DNA from: an uncultured Collinsella sp.
Lineage (GTDB): Bacteria; Actinomycetota; Coriobacteriia; Coriobacteriales; Coriobacteriaceae
Direction: 5' to 3'
DNA length: 20,343 bases
Assembly (NCBI GenBank): GCA_902493895.1
Contig: CABUQW010000034.1
Span: 1 to 20,343 of the forward strand
Below are positions 1-6,452 of this stretch, piece after piece; position 1 is the first letter of the stretch, and every line of letters begins with the position of its first letter. Under the pieces are notes generated by a model that saw only the letters and a list, made by a program, of their open reading frames with translations, searched no databases and had not been told where the DNA came from. A program made the translations under genes and the position numbers.

Positions 1-132
1 CGACGCTGCGCGGGCCGCATTTGGACAATCTGACGTTCAACTTCAAGGGCGCGACCAGAAGGTCAGCGCCCTTTCGTTTCACGTCACCTTGTCTCAAATG
101 CGGCCCGCTCGCTGTCCGTCCTCTACCTGCGG
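1..132. repeat. Dispersed long stem-loop repeat, copy 1
   Basis: A long imperfect palindrome spans 12-106. Its outer arms (GGGCCGCATTTG at 12-23 against CAAATGCGGCCC at 95-106) pair almost perfectly. Its inner arms (GGGCGC and GCGCCC) close on the core GACCAGAAGGTC at 53-64. It is flanked by CGACGCTGCGCG on the left, and by GCTCGCTG and ACCTGCGG on the right. The same core and flanks recur at 15674-15807, while the stem sequence differs between copies with pairing retained. This defines a repeat family rather than a chance palindrome. The left edge coincides with the window start, so the element may extend further. Function is unknown; a REP/MITE-like element or a structured terminator would both fit. 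Confidence 0.75.
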
Positions 133-181
133 CGCCGCCTTGCTCCGGATGCGGTATGCTCAACCTGCGGCGCCTTAGAGG

Positions 182-210
182 TAGTCATTGGGGACGTTCT
201 TAAATGACTA
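182..210. repeat. Small hairpin in the accessory-looking leader region
   Basis: TAGTCATT at 182-189 is complementary to AATGACTA at 203-210, around the loop segment GGGGACGTTCTTA. The hairpin follows a second CAACCTGCGG motif at 161-170, which is part of the flank shared by the long stem-loop repeats. It may be the end of a small mobile or REP-type element. There is no U tract, so it is not an obvious terminator. Confidence 0.4.
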
Positions 211-291
211 GGTTGGGCACATTGCTTTGAGATGTTATTCAATCAGCTGTGATGGCATTTGAGCTGTCTACCTGCTCAAAGTAATTAATAG

Positions 292-462
292 CATGCATCT
301 GCTATTGAAAATATTGCTCAGAATATCGTTCAAGAAGTCGCGGAGCGATTTTTGATGGGTCGTGCGTCAAGCGATGTGGCAAGTTCTTGGTTAGATATTG
401 GTCAGTTTTGGGTCAACCTTGCCAAAAGCTTGACGAATGCAAATTTAGACGTCAGCGAATGA
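292..462 (+). pseudogene. AT-rich open remnant, possible 3' end of a decayed gene
   Basis: A 56-codon frame runs from just after a TAG at 289-291 to a TGA at 460-462. It contains no ATG before codon 22 (position 355). The translation includes ERFLMGRASSDVASSW and DIGQFWVNLAKSLTNANL, which looks like an ordinary helical protein segment rather than random sequence. I do not recognise the family. Base composition is clearly more AT-rich than the neighbouring genes, and the codons (TTG, TTA, AAT, GAT) differ from the local GC-rich pattern. It could be the tail of a gene broken by insertion, a short gene of 35 residues starting at 355, or chance. Confidence 0.25.
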
Positions 463-526
463 ACACTTTGAGCAAGCCCGGTGCAAAATTCTGGGCTGAT
501 TCTCGATAATCGCCTTCAATCGTCCC

Positions 527-553
527 TTGCCAAGCGCTGGCCTCGCGTACAAT
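527..553 (+). promoter_or_regulatory. Possible prmC promoter
   Basis: A -10-like TACAAT lies at 548-553, with TTGCCA at 527-532 as a possible -35 box 15 bases upstream (one or two bases short of ideal). The same TACAAT hexamer is used in front of the ATP synthase operon. It would give a leader of about 40 bases before prmC. Confidence 0.4.
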
Positions 554-601
554 CTGCTCCGACATTCGCGCGCCGTCCGGCGCTTAAGAGGGGAGGGCCC
601 C

Positions 602-1876
602 ATGGCAAACGAGATTTGGACCATCAAGCGTTGTCTCGAGTGGACCAAGGAGTACCTGGCTGAGCGCGGCGAGGAGCACCCCCGTCTTTCTGCCGAGTGG
701 CTGCTGTGCGCCGCCACGGGCCTGGCGCGCATTGACCTATATATGCGTATGGACGAGACGCTTAACGCGGCCCAGCTCGAGACCATGCATGCGGCCGTTG
801 TCCGCCGCGCTAAGGGCGAGCCGCTGCAATACATCACGGGCAGCACGCAGTTTCGCATGATCGACGTCGCGTGCGCCCCCGGTGTGCTCATTCCTCGCCC
901 CGAGACCGAGATGCTCGTCGAGGAAGTCCTCAATTATCTGGATGCCGAGGTGCTGAGCCCCGAGGCCGCTGCCCGCCAGCGCGTGGAGCTGCCTTGGAAC
1001 GATGAGGTCGAGCAGGCCCGCAAAGCCGAGGCCGCGCTGGCTGACGAACGCGCGGCCGCCGAGCGCCGTGCCGCCAACCTGACGGCCGCCGATGAGGCTG
1101 CGCTGGGTAGCGACGTGCTCGGTAGCCGCGCCTATGCCGAGGAACTGGCCGACCGCGAGGCCGAGGAAGCCGCCGCGCAGGCAGCAGAAGCCGAAGCGGC
1201 AGAAGCAGAGGCCATGGAAACCCCCGAGCCCGAGCTCGACGAATACGGCATCGCCATTGAGGACAACGACCAACAGGCGACTCCCGCGCAAGATGCCGCC
1301 GAGGCTAACGTATCTGCCCCAGCCGAGCCCCGCACTGCCCGCGTTCTCGAGGTCGGCTGCGGCACGGGCTGCATTTCGCTCTCCCTTGCCTGGGAGCGCC
1401 GCGGGCACGTTACCTGCACTGCTACCGATATCGAGCCGCGCGCCATCGACCTTGCTACCAAAAACCGCGATGCGCTTGGCCTCACGTCCGACGAGGTCGC
1501 CTTCAGCCTCACAAACCTGGTGAGCTCCATTCCCCGCGAAGAGTGGGGCACCTTTGACGTACTCGTCTCCAACCCGCCCTACATCCCCACCGATGTCATG
1601 CGCTCGCTGCCGCATGAGGTCAAGGACTTTGAGCCCGATCTGGCGCTCGAGGGCGGTGCCGACGGTCTCGATATCTTCCGCCGCCTGCTCAACGCGGCGC
1701 CCTACATGCTGCGTGCCGGCGGCCTGTTTGCCTGCGAGCTCTACGAGGGCGCGCTCGACGCCGCGGCCGAGCTCTGTCGTCAAGCAGGCCTTTCGGACGT
1801 GCGTATCGTCCACGACCTCACCGATCGTCCCCGCATCGTTCGAGCCATCGTCACCGAGCCCAAACAGCGTATTTAA
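602..1876 (+). CDS. prmC: Peptide chain release factor N5-glutamine methyltransferase with a large internal insert
   Basis: PrmC methylates the Gln of the GGQ motif in release factors RF1 and RF2, using S-adenosylmethionine, in the cytoplasm. The 424-residue product has the N-terminal helical release-factor-binding domain (about 1-113, including GEPLQYITGS at 72-81 and IPRPETEMLVEE at 97-108). The Rossmann methyltransferase domain begins at about 245, with the SAM motif VLEVGCGTG at 248-256 and the catalytic SNPPY motif at 323-327. Normal family members are near 280 residues. The excess is a segment of about 130 residues (115-244), rich in Ala, Glu and Asp, inserted at the domain junction. 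The start at 602 is chosen because GGGGAGGG precedes it and the usual N-terminus begins there; an in-frame ATG at 527 lacks this support. The family's usual neighbour, sua5, lies downstream beyond a toxin-antitoxin pair. Confidence 0.93.
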   Translation: MANEIWTIKRCLEWTKEYLAERGEEHPRLSAEWLLCAATGLARIDLYMRMDETLNAAQLETMHAAVVRRAKGEPLQYITGSTQFRMIDVACAPGVLIPRPETEMLVEEVLNYLDAEVLSPEAAARQRVELPWNDEVEQARKAEAALADERAAAERRAANLTAADEAALGSDVLGSRAYAEELADREAEEAAAQAAEAEAAEAEAMETPEPELDEYGIAIEDNDQQATPAQDAAEANVSAPAEPRTARVLEVGCGTGCISLSLAWERRGHVTCTATDIEPRAIDLATKNRDALGLTSDEVAFSLTNLVSSIPREEWGTFDVLVSNPPYIPTDVMRSLPHEVKDFEPDLALEGGADGLDIFRRLLNAAPYMLRAGGLFACELYEGALDAAAELCRQAGLSDVRIVHDLTDRPRIVRAIVTEPKQRI

Positions 1877-1909
1877 GCTGAATAAATAGACATTTGCGCA
1901 AATTTGTCC

Positions 1910-1942
1910 TTGCAATATACCGTAAAACTTCTACTATAGAAG
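1910..1942 (+). promoter_or_regulatory. Toxin-antitoxin promoter with overlapping palindromic operator
   Basis: TTGCAA (1910-1915) and TACTAT (1932-1937) are spaced 16 bases apart. The perfect inverted repeat CTTCTA-CTA-TAGAAG at 1928-1942 covers the -10 box. The Shine-Dalgarno AAGGAG at 1940-1945 partly overlaps its right arm. This is the expected place for autorepression by the XRE antitoxin or the toxin-antitoxin complex; that role is inferred. Confidence 0.6.
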
Positions 1943-1951
1943 GAGAAAGGT

Positions 1952-2347
1952 ATGTCAAATCAGCTGTATCGGTACCGTATCGTGCTTGATTACATTGAAC
2001 CTTGGCTTGATGAGCAGGATGAAGCTACGCTGAAGCAGATTTATGCAGACCTTTTGGTGCTCGAGAAGGAAGGTCCCAGCCTTGGTCGTCCGCTGGTTGA
2101 CCGCGTAAAGGGCTCGAAGCTTCATCATTTAAAGGAGCTGAGAGTGACGTCGTGTGGTGGGCAGGTGATTCGCATCCTCTTCGCCTTTGACCCCAAGCGC
2201 CAGGCGGTATTGCTATTGGCGGGTGATAAGTCGCGAGCGGGATCGTCAAGGGCAAAATGGAACGGTTGGTATGCGATCAACATTCCAAGGGCCGAGCAAA
2301 TATACCGTCGCCACGTAAGGAGGCTCGATCGAGATGGAACTGCATGA
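1952..2347 (+). CDS. Type II toxin, RelE/HigB-like (phage Gp49 family)
   Basis: The 131-residue product resembles the Gp49/RelE-superfamily toxins, which as a family act as ribosome-dependent mRNA endonucleases. Visible hallmarks are GSKLHHLKELRV (54-65), RILFAFDP (74-81), LLAGDKS (88-94), and a C-terminal WYAINIPRAEQIYRRH (106-121) typical of this subgroup. AAGGAG lies six bases before the ATG. The gene overlaps the XRE regulator downstream by 14 bases, giving the toxin-first order of HigBA-type pairs. The codon mix is less GC-biased than in prmC or sua5, in keeping with acquisition as an accessory unit. Specific target and activity are not shown by sequence. Confidence 0.85.
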   Translation: MSNQLYRYRIVLDYIEPWLDEQDEATLKQIYADLLVLEKEGPSLGRPLVDRVKGSKLHHLKELRVTSCGGQVIRILFAFDPKRQAVLLLAGDKSRAGSSRAKWNGWYAINIPRAEQIYRRHVRRLDRDGTA

Positions 2348-2636
2348 GTATATGGAATCTCGCGGGATAACACGCGACTCCATTACCGCCGAGCAGGAGA
2401 GGACTCGCGATCGTATCGAAGCCTATAAGCTTGCTCAGATTCGCAGGTTAAAAGATCTAACACAGGCGTCGGTCGCCCAGTCGATGGGCGTTTCTCAAAA
2501 ACGTGTATCCGAGCTCGAGCGTGGGGAGTTGGGTTCGATGAGGCTCGACACGCTGAGCAGGTACGCAGAGAGCCTCGGCGGAAAACTGGTTGCAAGCATC
2601 GAGTTTCCCGATCGTACCGTTACGCTTGCGCGCTAA
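2334..2636 (+). CDS. XRE-family antitoxin / transcriptional repressor
   Basis: The product has 100 residues. Its Cro/C1-type helix-turn-helix spans about 34-82, with DLTQASVAQSMGVSQKRVSE (41-60) followed by the ERGELGSMRLDTLSRYAESLG stretch. Such proteins neutralise the partner toxin and repress their own promoter. AAGGAGG at 2317-2323, ten bases before the ATG, supports this start, and the gene begins inside the toxin gene, implying translational coupling. The first 30 residues are charged and precede the DNA-binding fold; they might contribute to toxin contact. A palindrome over the promoter at 1928-1942 is the likely binding site. Confidence 0.85.
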   Translation: MELHEYMESRGITRDSITAEQERTRDRIEAYKLAQIRRLKDLTQASVAQSMGVSQKRVSELERGELGSMRLDTLSRYAESLGGKLVASIEFPDRTVTLAR

Positions 2637-2784
2637 AAATCTTCAATTAACCCCCTCACTTTCACCGACTACTAGAGCCGCTCACCAAACCAACATGCGC
2701 TCTGGGCAAATAGGTTGAACGTTTCGTGCGAGAATGCCCCACAGTAAACAAACTTGCACCAGAGCGTAAGGGGCTGGCATACAC

Positions 2785-3528
2785 ATGCAGACGGTCTACC
2801 GGGTATACGAGGGAACGCGCGAGCCGCATCGGCTTGCCGTCGAGCGCACGGCCGAGGTGCTCGGCCGCGGCGGCCTGGCTTTGATCCCGACCGAGACCGT
2901 CTACGGTGTCGCCGTGGCAGTCAACGCCTTCTCGGACGCCGTGCCCCAAGATACAAGCGAATTCCCATCGTGGCCGCGCGATCCGCAGGCTGCCGTCAAT
3001 GGCGCCGCAGTTCCTGCGCTCGGCACCGGCTATCGCCGTATCTTCACTCTCAAGCAACGTGAGCTCACGCAAACCGTCGCTTGGCTGGTCGATGGCGTCG
3101 AAGCACTCGACCGCTATGGCGTGGATATCCCGGAAGATGCCCGCGTACTCGCGCGACGATGCTGGCCGGGAGCCCTGACTATCGTGGTCAAGGCAGCCCC
3201 CTGCGTGCCGACCTTTATGTGCGCTGCCGACGACACGGTGGCCCTGCGCGCTTCGGCCTCTCCCGTGGTCCAAGCGCTCATCCGCGCCTGCGGCAGTCCC
3301 CTTGCCTGCACGAGCGCCAACACGCACGGCGCGCCTTCGCCGGCAAGCTTTGCCGCCGTCGAGGGTCGCATCCTGGAGGGGGTCGATGTTGCCGTCGACG
3401 CCGGTGAGACCCCGTGTCGCGACGCCTCGACCATTGTGTCGTTCCAGCACGGCGGGCTCCAGATCCTGCGCCAAGGCGCACTTCCCGCATCAGAGATCGA
3501 GCGGGTCCTGTCCGACCCGATGCAATAG
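2785..3528 (+). CDS. L-threonylcarbamoyladenylate synthase (Sua5/YrdC/TsaC family)
   Basis: This enzyme makes threonylcarbamoyl-AMP from threonine, bicarbonate and ATP, the first step of the t6A modification of ANN-decoding tRNAs. The YrdC fold is evident from GLALIPTETVYGVA (30-43), the K90/R92 pair in IFTLKQREL, CWPGALTIVVKA (126-137), TVALRASASP (151-160), LACTSANTHGAPSP (173-186) and STIVSF with ILRQGALP near the end. At 247 residues it is a YrdC-only form without the Sua5 C-terminal domain. It carries roughly 30 extra residues (about 50-82) between the first two motifs. In many Gram-positive bacteria this gene directly follows prmC; here a toxin-antitoxin pair lies between them. glpK begins 13 bases downstream, so the two may share a transcript. 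Confidence 0.9.
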   Translation: MQTVYRVYEGTREPHRLAVERTAEVLGRGGLALIPTETVYGVAVAVNAFSDAVPQDTSEFPSWPRDPQAAVNGAAVPALGTGYRRIFTLKQRELTQTVAWLVDGVEALDRYGVDIPEDARVLARRCWPGALTIVVKAAPCVPTFMCAADDTVALRASASPVVQALIRACGSPLACTSANTHGAPSPASFAAVEGRILEGVDVAVDAGETPCRDASTIVSFQHGGLQILRQGALPASEIERVLSDPMQ

Positions 3529-3541
3529 AAAGGTGTAAGCG

Positions 3542-5083
3542 ATGTCGTTGAATCTGGGCAGCCTGGGCATGGAAGATGCCTCGTTTGACTTTGGCGGTTC
3601 CTACATCATGGCGCTCGACTGCGGCACCACCTCGGTACTTGCGACCATCGTCGACGAGTACGGATGCATCGTCGCGCAGGCACGTCGCAGCGTCAAAACG
3701 AGTTTTCCGCGTCCCGGTTGGGTAGAGCAAGACCCCATGACGGTCCTTGCCAGCCAGATTGCCGTCATGATGGAGGTTCAGTTTAAGAGCGGCATCCATT
3801 CTGACCGCATCGCCGCCATCGGCATCTCCAACCAGCGCGAGACCACGGTGGTCTGGGACCGCGTGAGCGGCCAGCCCATCTATAACGCCATCGTATGGCA
3901 GTGCCGTCGTACCGCGCCGGCGATCGACGCGTTGGTTGAACAGGGTTGCGAGGAGCTGGTGCGCTCCCGCACGGGACTTACGCTTGACCCGTATTTCTCG
4001 GCCTCCAAGGTGCAGTGGATTCTCGACAACGTCGACGGCGCACGCGAGAGCGCGGCGGCGGGCGACCTCATGTTTGGCACCATCGACACCTGGCTCATCT
4101 ACAACCTCACCGGCGGCCAGGTCTTTGCCACCGACTACACCAATGCCAGCCGCACGGCACTCTTTAATATCCATACGCTCGATTGGGACGACGACCTGCT
4201 GGCGCTCTTTGACGTTCCACGTTCCATGATGCCCGAGGTTCGCTGGAGCTCGGGCGACTACGGCCGCGTCGCGAGCGACATCATGACCAACATGCCGCCC
4301 ATCATGGGCGTGGCGGGCGACCAGCAGGCATCGCTGTTCGGCCACTGCTGCTTCTATCCCGGCCAGACCAAGAACACCTATGGCACGGGCTGCTTTATGC
4401 TCATGAACACCGGCGACCAGATCGTCGAATCCAAGAATGGCCTGGTCTCCACCATCGGTATCGCTGCGGACGGCAAAGTCAGCTATGCGCTCGAGGGCTC
4501 TATTTTTGCCGCCGGCTCAACGATGAACTGGCTTCGCAACAACATGGGCATCATCTCGAGCGTGAGCGAGTCGGCACAACTCGCCGCTTCGATTAGCGAC
4601 AACGAGGGCTGCTACTTCGTTCCCGCCTTTGCGGGTTTGGGCGCTCCCTGGTGGGACCCGCATGCCCGCGGTATCGTGTGCGGTCTGAACGGCGCCTCGA
4701 GCCGTGCGACCATCGTACGTGCCGCCTGCGAATCCATGGCATATCAGAGCTACGACGTGCTGCGCGCCATGGAGCAGGACGTGGGGCTTTCGATCGAGCG
4801 CCTGTCTGTCGATGGCGGTGCCTCGCGCAACGAGTTCATCATGCAATTCCAGGCCGACCTGCTGGATATCCCCGTGCTGCAATGCGAGACGGTGGAGACC
4901 ACGGCAATCGGTGCCGCGTACTTGGCGGGTCTTGCCGTCGGCTATTGGGAAGACCTGGAGGAGCTGGAGCAAAATGCCCAGATCGTTAGGACCTTCCTTC
5001 CCCACATGTCCGCCGAGCGCCGCGAGCAAAACCTTGCGGGCTGGCGTGATGCAGTCAGGCGCTCGCTCAGCACCGCACAGTAG
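3542..5083 (+). CDS. glpK: Glycerol kinase
   Basis: The product phosphorylates glycerol to sn-glycerol 3-phosphate with ATP. It has 513 residues, about the family length, with an extra leader of about 19 residues before YIMALDCGTTS (21-31). FGGY-kinase landmarks are clear: FPRPGWVEQDP (55-65), the glycerol-binding NQRE (R99, E100), Y151 in YFSASK, TDYTNASRT (198-205 region), and AGDQQA with catalytic D260 and Q261, then FAGLGAPWWDP and SVDGGASRNEF. The phosphate loop reads DCGTT where DQGTT is usual. The histidine phosphorylated by HPr in many Firmicute enzymes seems absent in the stretch before AGDQQA, which suggests no direct PTS activation (inference). GAAAGG eight bases before the ATG supports this start. 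No glycerol transporter or dehydrogenase gene is adjacent. Confidence 0.95.
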   Translation: MSLNLGSLGMEDASFDFGGSYIMALDCGTTSVLATIVDEYGCIVAQARRSVKTSFPRPGWVEQDPMTVLASQIAVMMEVQFKSGIHSDRIAAIGISNQRETTVVWDRVSGQPIYNAIVWQCRRTAPAIDALVEQGCEELVRSRTGLTLDPYFSASKVQWILDNVDGARESAAAGDLMFGTIDTWLIYNLTGGQVFATDYTNASRTALFNIHTLDWDDDLLALFDVPRSMMPEVRWSSGDYGRVASDIMTNMPPIMGVAGDQQASLFGHCCFYPGQTKNTYGTGCFMLMNTGDQIVESKNGLVSTIGIAADGKVSYALEGSIFAAGSTMNWLRNNMGIISSVSESAQLAASISDNEGCYFVPAFAGLGAPWWDPHARGIVCGLNGASSRATIVRAACESMAYQSYDVLRAMEQDVGLSIERLSVDGGASRNEFIMQFQADLLDIPVLQCETVETTAIGAAYLAGLAVGYWEDLEELEQNAQIVRTFLPHMSAERREQNLAGWRDAVRRSLSTAQ

Positions 5084-5129
5084 GGCTGCGATGGGCTGCT
5101 CGATACAACAAACCGCTAAACTAATGCAT

Positions 5130-5158
5130 GGCGTGCGGCGGCAACATTGCTGCACGCC
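5130..5158 (+). promoter_or_regulatory. Hairpin in the glpK-upp intergenic leader
   Basis: GGCGTGC (5130-5136) pairs with GCACGCC (5152-5158), and further pairing continues inward. A second small hairpin (GGCCG and CGGCC around TTTTG, 5169-5183) sits just before the upp Shine-Dalgarno. Neither is followed by a U tract. They may stabilise or modulate the upp leader; no specific regulator is recognised. Confidence 0.35.
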
Positions 5159-5206
5159 TTGTCAGCAAGGCCGTTTTGCGGCCGCAACGAAAGGGGCAAT
5201 CAATCC

Positions 5207-5854
5207 ATGACCGTCACCTACGATGCGTCCCGTGTGACGCTTGTCGACCACCCGCTCGTCCAGCACAAGCTGTCGATCCTGCGCGACAAAAACACCGGCA
5301 CCAACCAGTTCCGTCAGCTCGTGCGCGAACTCGCGCTTTTTGACGGCTACGAGGCCATGCGCGACCTGCCTATGGAAGACGTCGAGGTCGAGACCCCCAT
5401 CACTACCGCCACGTTCAAACAGCTTGCCGGCAAGAAACTCGCCATCGTGCCCATCCTGCGTGCGGGCCTTGGCATGGTCGACGGCATCCTCGACCTGGTG
5501 CCCTCCGCTCGCGTGGGCCACATCGGCATGGAACGCGACGAGGTTACCCATGAGCCGCACGAGTATTACTGCAAGATGCCCAAGGATATCGACCAGCGCA
5601 TCTGCCTGGTCGTCGACCCCATGCTCGCCACGGGCGGTTCGGCCGAGATGGCCATCAGCTACCTGCGCGAGCGCGGTGTCAAGGACATCCGCATGCTGTG
5701 CATCGTCGCTGCCCCCGAGGGCCTCAAGTCGCTGACCGAGAAGGACCCAGATGTGCATATCTATACCTGCGCTATCGACGACCATCTCAACGAGGCTGCC
5801 TACATCGTTCCCGGCCTGGGCGACGCCGGCGATCGCATCTACGGCACGCTCTAG
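5207..5854 (+). CDS. upp: Uracil phosphoribosyltransferase
   Basis: This pyrimidine-salvage enzyme converts uracil and PRPP to UMP and pyrophosphate. The 215-residue product has the normal family length. It shows HPLVQHKLSILRDKNTGTNQF at 15-35, VPILRAGLGMVDG (81-93), the PRPP-binding loop LVVDPMLATGGSA (134-146) and the uracil-binding C-terminus GLGDAGDRIYGT (203-214). The start at 5207 follows AAAGGGG at 5190-5196 with ten bases spacing; an in-frame ATG at 5147 would add 20 residues absent from the family. It stands alone between glpK and the ATP synthase operon, with two small hairpins in its leader and a terminator after it. Confidence 0.95.
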   Translation: MTVTYDASRVTLVDHPLVQHKLSILRDKNTGTNQFRQLVRELALFDGYEAMRDLPMEDVEVETPITTATFKQLAGKKLAIVPILRAGLGMVDGILDLVPSARVGHIGMERDEVTHEPHEYYCKMPKDIDQRICLVVDPMLATGGSAEMAISYLRERGVKDIRMLCIVAAPEGLKSLTEKDPDVHIYTCAIDDHLNEAAYIVPGLGDAGDRIYGTL

Positions 5855-5895
5855 TCGCTGGGCTAAGACGGCCGCGGCTGCAAATAGGAAGAAAT

Positions 5896-5935
5896 GGTGC
5901 GCGCGGGCAAGTAGAAGACGCCTGTGCGCACCTTT
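5896..5935 (+). terminator. Probable terminator after upp
   Basis: GGTGCGCGCGGGC at 5896-5908 pairs over 13 positions (two G-U) with GCCTGTGCGCACC at 5920-5932, around an 11-base loop. A short TTT follows. The U tract is weak. It separates upp from the ATP synthase promoter. The rest of the upp-atp gap (5855-6137) holds the promoter below, a short hairpin at 6031-6049, and a direct repeat of CGTATTA at 5974 and about 6025. Confidence 0.55.
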
Positions 5936-6047
5936 AGTTAATGGACGTTTTGCCCTGCAGGGTTCGAGAAAAACGTATTACCGTACCTGCGGCATAAAGA
6001 AGGTCTTAAGAAAACGAACAGGTGCGTATTAACCGATGCTTTTTCGG

Positions 6048-6075
6048 TTGTACTTTAGCGATTGGCTCGTACAAT
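6048..6075 (+). promoter_or_regulatory. Promoter of the ATP synthase operon
   Basis: TTGTAC (6048-6053) and TACAAT (6070-6075) are spaced 16 bases apart, a good sigma-A-type match. The two boxes are themselves inverted repeats (TTGTAC / GTACAA). A small hairpin, AACCGA with TCGGTT at 6031-6049, abuts the -35 box. The first operon gene starts about 60 bases downstream. Confidence 0.6.
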
Positions 6076-6137
6076 AGTCACCAATGTTTGGCGGGAACTG
6101 TTCTGTGAGGCGTTAAAAAAGGAAAGTGAGGACGCCA

Positions 6138-6449
6138 ATGTTTCAGATAGCCGATTTGCTCGCTATCGTTGCAGGCGCCATCGCGGGCGCGGTCGCCTTT
6201 CTTCCCTTTGTCTTTACGCTCAAGCCGGTTCTTGACGATAAACAGAATGCGGACATGCTCAAGGGTATGGTGAGTCTGGCGGTCTCGGCAATCGCCCTGC
6301 TCGTCTTTACCTTGGTTGTGTTTGTGTTGTTCGGAGAGGCATTTCGCATGTTCCTCCTGGGCGAGGCGATCGGCTTCGTGGCCTTTATGGCCGCCTGCAC
6401 GGTTCGCGTCGCCAAGGCGCTGCGAGATCCTCATGAGGTCGAAAGGTAA
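6138..6449 (+). CDS. Small membrane protein in the atpI position
   Basis: The product has 103 residues and is largely hydrophobic, with three predicted membrane helices (about 5-28, 44-68 and 71-92). LKPVLDDKQNADMLKG forms a polar loop between the first two. It is the first gene of the ATP synthase operon, three bases before atpB. This is where AtpI, an assembly factor for the c-ring, usually lies. I do not see firm AtpI family motifs, so the functional name is inferred from position and topology only. The ATG at 6138 is preferred, with GAGG six bases upstream; an in-frame GTG at 6126 is less well placed. Confidence 0.75.
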   Translation: MFQIADLLAIVAGAIAGAVAFLPFVFTLKPVLDDKQNADMLKGMVSLAVSAIALLVFTLVVFVLFGEAFRMFLLGEAIGFVAFMAACTVRVAKALRDPHEVER

Positions 6450-6452
6450 GTC

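Noticed and set aside
737..1915. 392-codon frame on the - strand opposite prmC
   Set aside because: It is antisense to prmC and low-complexity Gly/Leu-rich; the + strand has PrmC motifs at both ends.
5955..5975. GGTTCGAG motif resembling a tRNA T loop after upp
   Set aside because: No T stem, anticodon arm or acceptor stem can be drawn around it.
6084..6116. Ten-residue open frame (MFGGNCSVRR) in the ATP synthase leader, possible leader peptide
   Set aside because: It has no ribosome binding site and no run of regulatory codons or alternative hairpins, so it is too short to support.
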